This document shows positions 47,737 to 56,713 of a DNA stretch of 59,538 nucleotides, piece by piece. A program made the translations under genes and the position numbers. The notes below the pieces were generated by a model. The model saw only the letters and a program-made list of their open reading frames with translations. It made no database searches and had not been told where the DNA came from. The DNA is from an uncultured Verrucomicrobiota bacterium (GTDB lineage Bacteria > Verrucomicrobiota > Verrucomicrobiia > Methylacidiphilales > UBA1321): assembly GCA_903863295.1 (NCBI GenBank), contig CAIPBM010000047.1, positions 1 to 59,538 on the forward strand, read 5' to 3'. Every line of letters begins with the position of its first letter. Position 1 is the stretch's first letter.

Positions 47737-49893
47737 CTATTTGGCCTGGCTAAAGAGGTGGGCCATGGCGGTGTCGAGCACGACCAAAGCAAAGAGCGCT
47801 ATGGCGAGTGGTAGCCAGAATTCGGCGCCGGGAGCTGAACTACTGGAGGCAGCCTTGTCCGCCTTGGGTGTAGTTGCTTCGTCATGGACGATGACGGGCG
47901 CCGGATTGAGCAGAGTATCAATCTCGGCTTTGGGTTCCTGCTGCAGATTGGACTCGGCCGGGTCGCCCTGCACGGCAAAAAGCACTTTGGGTGTGGCATC
48001 GTCGCCAATAAAGACCCGGTAGACTCCAGCGTTATCCGTATCTCCGTAGCGAATCATACCCGAGTGCTCACCAAACTCGACCTTGCCAATCGGGCGTGGA
48101 TTTTTTTCGTCAGGACGCTGGATCGAAAAATCACGACCTTCATCATCCGAAGCAACTTCGTAAGCGAAGGAATCACCAGGGTTCAGGTTGAGAGTCTCAT
48201 CCGATTTGCTCGTCGCGAAAGCAACTACCCGTGCCAGAAGCGGGATGAAGGCCGGATGGATCGGGAGCGTGCCCCAAGCCGTCGTCCCCGTGCTGCCAAA
48301 GACGATCACGTGCCCCTTGCCCACCGCCTGCTCGACCGCTGCGGGATCGCCGTTCGCATACTTGATCACCACATGCGCAGGGGAAGGATTGGTTCCGACG
48401 GCGGGACGGGGAGTCAGTGGAAAGAATCGGGTAAAGCGAACCGTATTCAAACTGCCAAAATCCGGATTATTCCAAAGGCTCGCAATGGGGTGATCGTAGG
48501 GAGCGCTCTGCCAGGTCTCGTATTTCTTATTGGCCGGGGCATCAACCGGAGGATTCAGCGCGGCGGGCAACAAAGGACTAAAATTAGGATCGGTATTATA
48601 AAACCCAAGGTCCGTGGCCGGGCCAGGAAAAACGACAAGTGCGCCACCTGCGTTGACGTAGCGATTGAGGTTTTCCGAGCTACGAACGGACAGCTTCGCC
48701 ACATTGCTCAGAAAAATGATATCATTCTTGCCCAAATCCGCAGCGTCAAGCTCGCTGGGGCGAGCCGAGGAAACTTTGAGATAGTAATCCGGGCGCTTGC
48801 TGGGAGCCACCGGCGCGAGCGCTTCCTTCAAAAACAATCCATCCCGATCCGACTCTCCATCCACCACCAGGGCTCGTATTTGCTGAATGACTTGGAGAAC
48901 CGTTGAGCGCTGGTTGTCGGACAGGAGGCGGTCGGGAGGAATGGTTGCGGTGATACTATGATAACCGGGCTGACGAAACCGCACCGTGAGGCTGACCACT
49001 CGTGAGGCGCCCGGCTCGATCTGTTCGATGGTGGTCTGGTCTTGCGGGTTACCATCATCAGCAGCCAATTTTACGGTGATTTTCGTCGCAGTTTTACGCC
49101 CCCAGTTAGTAACGGTGATTGAACAGTGAATCGGTTGATTGACCGCAGCCACCTTGCCGACCATGTCGAGCGCGGAGACTGCGAGGTTGTCTTCCCCGCT
49201 ATTGCCGAGCACCGACGCCTGAATCGAAAACTTATCCTTATTGTCCTCCTGAAGCTGGAGAATTTTAGACAAATTACCCCAAGCCGGAATTTGACTATCC
49301 GTGAAAATAATGATTTTGCATTCTCCTCTGCCCGATGCCTTAAGGACATCCGCTGCAACTCGGATTCCCGTGTAAAGATCAGTGCCCGCATCACTCAAGG
49401 TGGCAAGATCCAGTTGCCGATGAAGAAGGGAGATGTCCGCTGTCGGCTTGGCGACCAACGCCCTCGTATGATTGGAAACCAGGTAAAGCGCCGCCGTCGA
49501 ACCCGGCAAGAGCTTGGACAATGTTTCAGTTGCCCTCTCCTTGCCGAGATCGAAGCGAGAACGAATACTGTCTGTCTGCCCCATGCTGGCCGAGTTATCA
49601 AGGAGAATGACCGTCGTGGATGGCACAGTCCTTGGCCCCAGGCCGAGGGAACTGATCAGCCAGGCCGGGCGGGCAAAAAGCAGAACCAACAGCGCGACGA
49701 TGAGACAGCGAACGATGAGCAGCAAGAGATCTTCAACTTGCAGGCGGCGGCTGTTTTTCTTCATGCTGGCGAGGAGAAATCGTGTCGCGGCCCAACGGAA
49801 TTCGCGCACGCGGGGGCGGCTCAGCAGGTGGATTGCGATGGGTAATGCCACCGCTAAAATCCCAAAAAGCATCGCAGGGTTAAGAAATGTCAT
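47737..49893 (-). CDS. BatA-like membrane protein with vWA domain
   Basis: A 718-residue protein beginning TFLNPAMLFGILAVALPIAI then HLLSRPRVREFRWAATRFLL, the standard BatA N-terminal membrane domain, with the second helix VRCLIVALLVLLFARPAWL. The vWA domain has MIDAS VILLDNSASMGQTD and CKIIIFTDSQIPAWG. Further beta domains follow, and there is a final helix (FWLPLAIALFALVVLDTAM). It overlaps the DUF58 gene by 4 nt (ATGA). It presumably forms a MoxR-regulated metal-dependent assembly in the cell envelope. Confidence 0.9.
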   Translation of the reverse strand: MTFLNPAMLFGILAVALPIAIHLLSRPRVREFRWAATRFLLASMKKNSRRLQVEDLLLLIVRCLIVALLVLLFARPAWLISSLGLGPRTVPSTTVILLDNSASMGQTDSIRSRFDLGKERATETLSKLLPGSTAALYLVSNHTRALVAKPTADISLLHRQLDLATLSDAGTDLYTGIRVAADVLKASGRGECKIIIFTDSQIPAWGNLSKILQLQEDNKDKFSIQASVLGNSGEDNLAVSALDMVGKVAAVNQPIHCSITVTNWGRKTATKITVKLAADDGNPQDQTTIEQIEPGASRVVSLTVRFRQPGYHSITATIPPDRLLSDNQRSTVLQVIQQIRALVVDGESDRDGLFLKEALAPVAPSKRPDYYLKVSSARPSELDAADLGKNDIIFLSNVAKLSVRSSENLNRYVNAGGALVVFPGPATDLGFYNTDPNFSPLLPAALNPPVDAPANKKYETWQSAPYDHPIASLWNNPDFGSLNTVRFTRFFPLTPRPAVGTNPSPAHVVIKYANGDPAAVEQAVGKGHVIVFGSTGTTAWGTLPIHPAFIPLLARVVAFATSKSDETLNLNPGDSFAYEVASDDEGRDFSIQRPDEKNPRPIGKVEFGEHSGMIRYGDTDNAGVYRVFIGDDATPKVLFAVQGDPAESNLQQEPKAEIDTLLNPAPVIVHDEATTPKADKAASSSSAPGAEFWLPLAIALFALVVLDTAMAHLFSQAK

Positions 49894-50798
49894 CGGGCAG
49901 AAACTTTGTGGCGAAAGACAAGATAACCGCTCAAGACTTCCGCCAGGGGCTGGCTGGTGTTGGCGAGCACATAATGACTACCCGTGGTATCGCATGCCTG
50001 GCGCATCCGGAGCTTCATGGCATCTATTTCCGCCAAATAGGTTTTACGAATGTCGGCAGGGCAAAGCTCAACCGTGGGTGAGCCCTCCAGCCCGATGAAG
50101 CGAACCTGGCCATCAAATACAAATTCGATTTCAGCCTGATCTAAAATATGAAAGACGATGACCTCGTGACCCGAGAACCGGAGCTGGCGCAGGCCTTTGA
50201 TAAATCCCGCTTCATCGTCGAAGAGATCGCTCATCACAACCACGAGGCCACGCGCACGCGCCACCCGGGCAATATCCTCCATGGCTACCCCAAGATCGGT
50301 TTTTTCGCTCGCCTCAAAAGCGGCAAGACGATCCATGATGTGATGAATCTTGCCGAGGCTGTCAGTTCGGACTACATGCTCACGGGTTGTCGTATCGAAC
50401 AGGCTCACCGAAACGGCATCGCGTTGCAACAGGACGAGGTAAGCCAGGCACGCCGCCAGCGCCTTGGCGTAATGAAGCTTCGTGACTCTGCCTGAGCCGT
50501 ACGTCATCGATTCACTGCCATCCACGAGCAGATGCATGACCAGATTGGTATCCTGCTCATACTGCTTGATGTAATATCGGTCGGTGCGCCCCAGGACTTT
50601 CCAATCGAGGTGCCGGGGGTCATCTCCCACCGTGTATTCGCGGTGCTGCGCAAACTCGATAGCGAATCCCCGATAAGGCGAGCGATGCTCACCGACGCGG
50701 TAACCCTCTACCACGGTTCGCGCCAAGATTCCCAGGTTCTCTCCGCGCGCGATCGCGTCCGGGTCAAGATAGGACTGTTTTGAATCCGGAGCAGACAT
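49890..50798 (-). CDS. DUF58 protein (MoxR partner)
   Basis: A 302-residue cytoplasmic DUF58 protein. RSPYRGFAIEFAQHREYTVG and DDPRHLDWKVLGRTDRYYIK are the family hallmark; the vWA-like fold follows with VDGSESMTYGSGRVTK (a DxSxS MIDAS) and GLVVVMSDLFDDEAGFIKGL. The usual N-terminal membrane helices of longer DUF58 proteins are absent, as in the short subfamily that pairs with MoxR. It lies 8 nt after MoxR and overlaps the BatA-like gene by 4 nt. Confidence 0.93.
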   Translation of the reverse strand: MSAPDSKQSYLDPDAIARGENLGILARTVVEGYRVGEHRSPYRGFAIEFAQHREYTVGDDPRHLDWKVLGRTDRYYIKQYEQDTNLVMHLLVDGSESMTYGSGRVTKLHYAKALAACLAYLVLLQRDAVSVSLFDTTTREHVVRTDSLGKIHHIMDRLAAFEASEKTDLGVAMEDIARVARARGLVVVMSDLFDDEAGFIKGLRQLRFSGHEVIVFHILDQAEIEFVFDGQVRFIGLEGSPTVELCPADIRKTYLAEIDAMKLRMRQACDTTGSHYVLANTSQPLAEVLSGYLVFRHKVSAR

Positions 50799-50806
50799 GT
50801 TCTTCT

Positions 50807-51856
50807 TTAATCGAGCGCCTCATTCTGCGGAGTCTCCTGCAGGATATGACGCACCACATCGTCCGTCGTGATCCCCTCACTCTGCGCGGAGAAATTGACG
50901 GCGATACGGTGCCGCATGACGGAAAGTGCGACGGCATTAACGTTGGCGGCACTGACAAACGCCTGCCCGTTAATCATGGCATGAGCCTTGGCCGCCATTA
51001 TCAGCCCTAGACTGGCCCGGGGCCCGGCACCAAAGCCAAGGTACTTTTTACAATAGGGCAGCGCTTGCAACTCCTTCGGGCGCGTTGAGCCCACAATTTT
51101 CTGGGCATACCGGTAGACGTGTTCGCTAACCGGGATGAGTTTGACAGCCTCCTGGATGTAAATAATCTCGTCACCATTCAGCACAGGCTGCGGCACCTCG
51201 GGCGTCAGGCCAGTGCCCATGCGCATGACTTGCAGTTCATCCTCGATAGACGGATAACCGACGTTGATGAGAAACATGAAGCGGTCCAGTTGTGCTTCCG
51301 GCAGCGGATATGTCCCTTCCTGCTCAAGCGGATTTTGCGTTGCGAGGACAAAGAATGGCGTTGGCAACTTGTGAGTCGTCCCGCCCACGGTCACGCGCCT
51401 CTCCTGCATGGCCTCGAGCATTGCCGCCTGAGTCTTGGGTGGGGTGCGGTTGATCTCATCCGCTAGGACGATGTTGGCAAAAAGCGGGCCAGGCATGAAC
51501 TTGAAGAGCTTTTCCCCACTGGCGGGATCTTGATAGATGACCTCGGTTCCAGTAATGTCACTTGGCATCAAATCGGGGGTAAACTGGATGCGCTTGAAGG
51601 ACATCTGCAACGTCTGCGCAAGTGTGGAAATCATCAGTGTCTTGGCGAGACCAGGCACTCCAACCAGCAGCGCATGCGAGCGCGTAAAGATGGCGATAAG
51701 AATCTCCTCGATGACGCTACTCTGGCCGATCACGACCTTTCCCACTTCGGCTTGAATCAAACTATAGGCCTTCCGACTGAACTCGATCGCCTCAATATGA
51801 CTGGGGGCATTTTCGTTGCCGTCTTCAGGGGTAGTATTCGGTGATAGAGCGATCAT
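50807..51856 (-). CDS. MoxR-family AAA+ ATPase
   Basis: A 349-residue AAA+ chaperone-like ATPase. Walker A GVPGLAKT is at residues 66-73, Walker B IVLADEINR is near 129-137, and NPLEQEGTYPLPEAQLDRFM is the typical MoxR sensor/Arg-finger region. MoxR ATPases remodel or load metal cofactors into vWA-containing partners; here the partners are the DUF58, BatA and vWA genes directly downstream. It starts at the ATG at 51856, 27 nt after the upstream secreted YDLKQT-domain protein, which is probably in the same transcript. Confidence 0.95.
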   Translation of the reverse strand: MIALSPNTTPEDGNENAPSHIEAIEFSRKAYSLIQAEVGKVVIGQSSVIEEILIAIFTRSHALLVGVPGLAKTLMISTLAQTLQMSFKRIQFTPDLMPSDITGTEVIYQDPASGEKLFKFMPGPLFANIVLADEINRTPPKTQAAMLEAMQERRVTVGGTTHKLPTPFFVLATQNPLEQEGTYPLPEAQLDRFMFLINVGYPSIEDELQVMRMGTGLTPEVPQPVLNGDEIIYIQEAVKLIPVSEHVYRYAQKIVGSTRPKELQALPYCKKYLGFGAGPRASLGLIMAAKAHAMINGQAFVSAANVNAVALSVMRHRIAVNFSAQSEGITTDDVVRHILQETPQNEALD

Positions 51857-51883
51857 AGGATTTTTTAGAGATGTGAGATTTAA

Positions 51884-52708
51884 TTATTGATGGCATTTCC
51901 AAATCGGCCCGTTTTTTTGAAAAGTAGCCGCGTACTTGGGATCGCCCGGAGGGGTGTCGTAGGGGGCTAACTGAAAAACCGGGAGAATAAGATGCCCCTG
52001 GCTGTCGGTATTGTAGTACTCTCCCTTTTTTTGTATCATCACCTCGCAGTGAAAACCGTAGCCTGGATTGTCACCAAAAATGATGTCCAAATCGATCGGA
52101 TGGTCTGGGTCGGCATCAAACCAATCCCCACTGCGCAATTTCTCGGAGGAGACCGTCATGCCATCGGGCTCACTTGACTTCCAAGTCGTCAAAGTCAACG
52201 GCACGTCAATTCGATTGTTCACCAACTCCGTCTTGCCATTGACAGCAATGGCCATGACATCGTCCCCCGCCCCGACAAAACGATATGTCCCCGCTTCTGG
52301 CGGCGACACTTGCCCCTTGTAATGAATCAGCCACCGCGTCGGCTTGGCGGCTTTTTCCACATGAAAGGTCGTTGGGGCATTATCCGCATTCATCGGCGGA
52401 ATGAAGACCTGGGTAGTGAACATGGATCGACTCACTCGGTAATAGTGATTGAGCACATTTTCATCCCAGCCCTGGCTGAGGAATTGATCGATCACCTTGG
52501 CGTATAAATCGTGATCGACATTCGTCGGCTTTCGATCATCGGTCTGCTTCAAGTCATAAAAAATACCGATCAGGGCACTTTCGCTTTTACCATATGTATC
52601 CGTCGCCGGGGCGGCCAGAAGTAAAGGTGCAAGAACCGCTACCATAACTAGGCTGACCGTGCCGATAAATAATGCTTTGGAGAAATGGAATCGAGCGGTG
52701 AAAGTCAC
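51884..52708 (-). CDS. Secreted YDLKQT (PA14-like) domain protein upstream of MoxR
   Basis: A 274-residue exported protein starting with GTG at 52708. The signal peptide is FIGTVSLVMVAVLAPLLLAA. From residue 46 to about 255 it matches the C-terminal domain of the TonB-like protein at 34980: shared blocks are FYDLKQTxDxKPT, the AP-TFHVE segment, IHYKGQVSPPEAGTYRFVGA and DDVMAIAVNGKTEL, and both end with a segment containing FQLAP or FQLGEG. The P-x-x-A-G-x-Y-x-F-x-G pattern suggests a PA14-like beta barrel. It is 27 nt upstream of moxR on the same strand, so it is likely co-transcribed. Function unknown. Confidence 0.75.
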   Translation of the reverse strand: MTFTARFHFSKALFIGTVSLVMVAVLAPLLLAAPATDTYGKSESALIGIFYDLKQTDDRKPTNVDHDLYAKVIDQFLSQGWDENVLNHYYRVSRSMFTTQVFIPPMNADNAPTTFHVEKAAKPTRWLIHYKGQVSPPEAGTYRFVGAGDDVMAIAVNGKTELVNNRIDVPLTLTTWKSSEPDGMTVSSEKLRSGDWFDADPDHPIDLDIIFGDNPGYGFHCEVMIQKKGEYYNTDSQGHLILPVFQLAPYDTPPGDPKYAATFQKNGPIWKCHQ

Positions 52709-52926
52709 GAATTAGGTATTCTTTGTCGGCGGAAAAAAGCCCACGTTAAGCATTATTGACAGCAACCCAATAGACGCTTTGCGTTTTTCCTATCGTCATC
52801 TAGCAACTTACCTTAACCCAAACGATTATCGCGTGCGAATCCATATTTGATTTGAAATCAGACATAAGATGCCAGGGCAGGCAACCAAGTTGCCCTAGAT
52901 CTTCAACCGCGATGGAAAGAAACCCG

Positions 52927-53316
52927 TTACTGGCTGGCGTGAAATAACCGGATATTAGCTTTTTGCAAATCCAACTCCACTTTGTCGGCCACGTCCTTGG
53001 GCGCGGGAACTGTGCCTGGTGCAGGCGGAGAAATCACCACAATCCGTCCGAAATGCCACGCGGTCTTCGGAAGGTCGGCCAGTGCGGCGAGGAGTTTATC
53101 GAAGGAAACCGGGACTTTGGAATCATTAATAAGGGCTCCCCTTTCCGTCAACACAACGGATGGCGAGCCGGAAACTTGGTCCATGGTGATAACCAACGGG
53201 GCATTGGGAATCGCGGCGAGCTTCTGCTGGATATCGGGATCAACATCGGCGCAAAGATGGAAGCTTCCTAAAGTTAAGAGAAGAGCGACAGCAGTAGCCG
53301 TAGTCAGATTGTTCAT
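52927..53316 (-). CDS. Small secreted protein, ExbD periplasmic-domain-like
   Basis: A 129-residue exported protein with signal TATAVALLLTLGSFHLCA. The mature 105 residues (PLVITMDQVSGSPSVVLTER.. VPVSFDKLLAALADLPKTAW.. VELDLQKANIRLFHAS) resemble the ExbD/TolR periplasmic fold: strand, strand, helix, strand, then a helix-strand with a final I-x-x-F. It has no ExbD membrane helix, so it would be a free periplasmic form. It is about 220 nt upstream of the YDLKQT gene, same strand; that gap holds no gene and only a small GGCAAC..GTTGCC stem. Together with the TonB-like protein elsewhere in the window, it hints at a dispersed envelope machine. Assignment is by pattern only. Confidence 0.55.
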   Translation of the reverse strand: MNNLTTATAVALLLTLGSFHLCADVDPDIQQKLAAIPNAPLVITMDQVSGSPSVVLTERGALINDSKVPVSFDKLLAALADLPKTAWHFGRIVVISPPAPGTVPAPKDVADKVELDLQKANIRLFHASQ

Positions 53317-53407
53317 TATATATAATTTTGATGTTTTTTGATAAATTCACCGTAATCTGTTCACAGAAAATATCAACTGAAACTCCTTAACCCGGTGTTT
53401 ACCTATA

Positions 53408-53953
53408 CTATACTCCCAAGCTATCGAATATCTCGAATTGAGCGTCCATCTCTGCGTCAAAAGTCTTACAACGGCTCCAGTCGAGTAAGTGGGCCTTCGG
53501 TGAAGTGCAGCCCTTGCCCACGGTGAGATTGGACATCTGTAGCTTGTTGCGGGTCGCTTCGGTCAGGCACGGCACTTCGATTTCGAGCACTCCCTTGGCT
53601 TGCAGCCGTTCTTGGGTCTTCGATGCATTTTCGTCCGGCATCAACCGGGGCAAGTCGGCCCGGTGATGGCTAAGGAAGAAATCCACCGCTTCGCGCAGAG
53701 TGACTCTTCCAAGCCAGGTGAGTGCGTGGGTAGGGTCCTCCACCGCCACATGCAAGGCATACCCCGAGGCCAGCACCTTCTTTGCGGCCACAAGGATTTC
53801 GAGTTCCGGCGTGTTCAGATTGTCAACTGCCTTCGAATCCTCGACCAAGGTGCCAAGGACCCGTTTGGTTGTCCGCTTTCCATTCGCCTTGTCCGAAAGT
53901 TGCGCTGAACGCGCCTTCCTCCCGAATAGTAAATACGTCCCGTTATCAAGCAT
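53408..53953 (-). CDS. Unknown protein, integrase N-terminal-like segment
   Basis: A 181-residue soluble protein. Around residues 48-105, ELEILVAAKKVLASGYALHV and LREAVDFFLSHHRADLPRLM resemble the N-terminal SAM-like/core-binding region of verrucomicrobial tyrosine recombinases. The rest (TEATRNKLQMSNLTVGKGCT and onwards) matches nothing I know, and no catalytic R..HxxR..Y domain follows, so it is either a fragment or an unrelated small protein. It lies at the right edge of the accessory region, beside palindromic repeats. I put the recombinase idea at modest confidence. Confidence 0.4.
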   Translation of the reverse strand: MLDNGTYLLFGRKARSAQLSDKANGKRTTKRVLGTLVEDSKAVDNLNTPELEILVAAKKVLASGYALHVAVEDPTHALTWLGRVTLREAVDFFLSHHRADLPRLMPDENASKTQERLQAKGVLEIEVPCLTEATRNKLQMSNLTVGKGCTSPKAHLLDWSRCKTFDAEMDAQFEIFDSLGV

Positions 53954-53992
53954 CAGCCGCTCACCTAAGAAATTATTATTTCAGCGTTTTTG

Positions 53993-54098
53993 CATCGTCA
54001 TAGATCGCCACTACAGGCCGAGCAGATTCCATCTCCGAATATTCCGCTGCTGGCTGCGGGGTTCTTAATTCCTGTGACCGTTGCGACGGCTACCGAAG
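53993..54098. repeat. R1 and R2 repeat fragments at right edge of the accessory region
   Basis: A degenerate inverted R1 copy (CGTCATAGATCGCCACTACA) lies at about 53996-54016, and GCGACGGCTACCGAAG at 54083-54098, the latter inverted relative to 14080-14095. Both lie before the hrpB start. Confidence 0.6.
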
Positions 54099-54150
54099 GC
54101 TGGGTATTGCCCTCCCTCGACAATCTCCTCAGCCTCGTTAAAATGTACTC

Positions 54151-56682
54151 TTGAACCAGTCCTCCCTTCCCATTATCTCCCTGCGCGGCGAACTCGCCCG
54201 CGTTCTGCGCGAGCAAAACCGAGTTGTCATCCAGGCCCCGACCGGCTCAGGTAAATCAACGCAAATTCCGCAATACCTTCTCGATGACGGCCTCGCGGGC
54301 ACGGGGCGCATTGTGGTTCTTCAGCCGCGCCGACTGGCCGCGCGGTTGCTGGCTAAACGGGTTGCCGAGGAACGCCAAGTTCAACTTGGCGGTGAAGTCG
54401 GGTTCCAGTATCGCCTCGAAAATGTTTCCTCGCGGGACACTCGCATTCTCTACGTCACGGAGGGCATTCTCCTGCGCCAGATGCAGGAGAATGCGACGCT
54501 TCCCGGCATCACCGTGCTGGTCTTTGATGAATTCCACGAGCGCCATCTGGAAGGCGATCTGGCCCTGGCCCGCGCCCGCCAAATTCAGCAGAGCTCTCGG
54601 CCCGATCTCAAGATCATCGTCATGTCGGCCACGCTCGAAACCAGTCTGCTGGCCGACTATCTCAAGCCGGTCGAGGTTCTCGAATCGCCCGGAAAAATGT
54701 TTCCGGTCACAATCGAATATCTCCCCAAGCCGAGCGAGGCTCCGGCGTGGGACTTGGCCGGCGATGCGTGTGAGCGGCTGATCAATTCCGGCCAGCATTC
54801 GGAGGGGGATATCCTCATCTTCATGCCCGGTGCGTACGAAATCCAACGCACGATCAACGTGGTGCGCGAGGCCCTCGGGGTACGCGATTTTGTTTTCCAT
54901 GCCCTGCATGGGGAACTGCCGCCCGCTGAGCAGGACGCCGCCGTCTCGCCCAGCGCCAAGCGCAAGGTCATCGTCTCGACCAACGTGGCGGAAACCTCGC
55001 TGACCATCGACGGTGTCCGCGTGGTCATCGACAGCGGCCTTGCCCGCGTGGCCCGGTTTGATCCCCATCGCGGGATCAACACGCTATTGATCGAGAAGAT
55101 CAGTCGCGCCTCGGCGCAGCAACGGTTGGGTCGCGCGGGACGAACCGCGCCCGGGCATGGCGTCCGGCTCTGGACGGCGCAGGAGCACGATCAACGACCG
55201 GCCCAGACCTTGCCGGAAATCCGGCGTCTCGAACTCAGTGGCGCGTTCCTGACGCTGAAGGCCAGCGGCATTGATGACCTGGAAAATTTTCCCTGGGTGG
55301 AAGCACCCGAGCCGAAATCGTTCGCGCGGGCCGTTCAGCTTTTGCACGATCTCGGTGCGCTCGATCACAACCAGAAACTGACGCCCATCGGACGGCGTAT
55401 GGCCTCTTTTCCCACGCATCCCCGCTATGCGCGCATGCTGCTCGCGGCGCATGAGCTCGGCTGTGTCCGCGCGGCGGCGCTGATTGCGGCCCTTTCGCAA
55501 AGCCGCAACATTCTGCTGAGAAGCGAAGGCAAGCGGATGGACGAAACGCGCGAGGACATCCTGGGCGGGGAGGGGGATTCCGATCTCTTCACGCTGATGC
55601 GCGCCTGGCGTTTCGCGCAGGGGAGGCAGTTCGATATGCAACGGTGCCGTCCGCTTGGGATTCATGCGGGCTCAGCGCGGGAGGTCGCCGGGACGCTGGA
55701 GCAATTGCTCCGCCTCTCGGAACGGGCCGGCCTGGATGTCTCCGACAAGCCCGCTTCGACAGAGGCGATCCAGCGCTGCATTCTCGTTGGCTTCTCGGAT
55801 CAACTCGCGCGGCGGGTGGATCAAGGCACGCTCCGCTGTCGCCTCATCCATCAACGCACGGGCGAACTGGCCCGCGACAGCATCATCCGCAAGAGTGATC
55901 TCTTCGTGGCCGGCGAAATCCGGGAAGTTGAATCGCGCGATGAACTCCGGGTTATTCTCAGCCAGGCGACTGCGGTGGAGGAATCGTGGCTGCGCGATGC
56001 CTTCCCGGATGATTTTTCCGAAGGGACGCAGACGCTGTTCGATCCCAACCTGCGCCGGGTCATGACGCGCCGCACGCGACTGTTCCGCGATCTTGTCCTC
56101 GATTTCACCGAGCAGGATTGCACCGACCCCGAGGCTGCCGCGCGCTTGCTCGCGGAGGAAGTTCTCTCCAGGCGTTGTCCGCTCAAGAACTGGGATGATG
56201 CGGTCGAGCAATGGTTCGTCCGGCTGGCCTGTCTGCGGAAGTGGATGTCGGAACTCGACCTGCCCGCGGCTGATGATGAGGCGAAACGGTTTATCGTCAG
56301 CCAGATTTGTCACGGCGCCTTCACTTACAAGGCGATCAAGGATGCGGAAGTGTTTCCGGTCTTGCGCGAGTGGATTACTTCGCAGGGCCAGCGCTGGCTG
56401 GATCAGTTTGCGCCGGAGCGGCTGGAGTTGCCGGGCGGACGCAAGGCCAAGGTCATCTACACGCTCGACAGCGCACCGATGACGGCAGCGCGCATTCAGG
56501 ATTTATACGGCGTCACCAGCCTCACCGTCGCCAAGGGCCGACAGCCGGTGACGATCCAGATTCTCGCGCCCAACCAGAGACCGGTGCAGATTACGACCGA
56601 TCTCGCGAATTTCTGGAAGGAGAGCTATCCCAAGATCAAGCAGGAGCTCTCCCGGAAGTATCCGAAGCATGAGTGGCGATAA
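54151..56682 (+). CDS. hrpB: ATP-dependent RNA helicase HrpB
   Basis: An 843-residue DExH-box helicase of the HrpA/HrpB group. Walker A is APTGSGKST (residues 29-37), the DExH box is VFDEFHERHLEGDLA, motif III is VMSATLE, and motifs V-VI include STNVAETSLTIDGVRVVIDS and QQRLGRAGR. The HrpB C-terminal domain is present to the end (AKVIYTLDSAPMTAARIQDL, YPKHEWR). Length fits the family. No in-frame ATG is suitably placed (the ATG at 54143 hits a stop), so translation likely starts with the TTG at 54151. Role: helicase, possibly in mRNA processing or ribosome biogenesis, not firmly known. Confidence 0.95.
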   Translation: MNQSSLPIISLRGELARVLREQNRVVIQAPTGSGKSTQIPQYLLDDGLAGTGRIVVLQPRRLAARLLAKRVAEERQVQLGGEVGFQYRLENVSSRDTRILYVTEGILLRQMQENATLPGITVLVFDEFHERHLEGDLALARARQIQQSSRPDLKIIVMSATLETSLLADYLKPVEVLESPGKMFPVTIEYLPKPSEAPAWDLAGDACERLINSGQHSEGDILIFMPGAYEIQRTINVVREALGVRDFVFHALHGELPPAEQDAAVSPSAKRKVIVSTNVAETSLTIDGVRVVIDSGLARVARFDPHRGINTLLIEKISRASAQQRLGRAGRTAPGHGVRLWTAQEHDQRPAQTLPEIRRLELSGAFLTLKASGIDDLENFPWVEAPEPKSFARAVQLLHDLGALDHNQKLTPIGRRMASFPTHPRYARMLLAAHELGCVRAAALIAALSQSRNILLRSEGKRMDETREDILGGEGDSDLFTLMRAWRFAQGRQFDMQRCRPLGIHAGSAREVAGTLEQLLRLSERAGLDVSDKPASTEAIQRCILVGFSDQLARRVDQGTLRCRLIHQRTGELARDSIIRKSDLFVAGEIREVESRDELRVILSQATAVEESWLRDAFPDDFSEGTQTLFDPNLRRVMTRRTRLFRDLVLDFTEQDCTDPEAAARLLAEEVLSRRCPLKNWDDAVEQWFVRLACLRKWMSELDLPAADDEAKRFIVSQICHGAFTYKAIKDAEVFPVLREWITSQGQRWLDQFAPERLELPGGRKAKVIYTLDSAPMTAARIQDLYGVTSLTVAKGRQPVTIQILAPNQRPVQITTDLANFWKESYPKIKQELSRKYPKHEWR

Positions 56683-56713
56683 TGAGCGCAACGCGTTGAG
56701 TTCATTGCAGTGG

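Noticed and set aside
54256..56313. Reverse-strand frames of 270, 193 and 213 residues inside hrpB
   Set aside because: Antisense shadows of a complete HrpB gene; amino acid patterns mirror HrpB codons.
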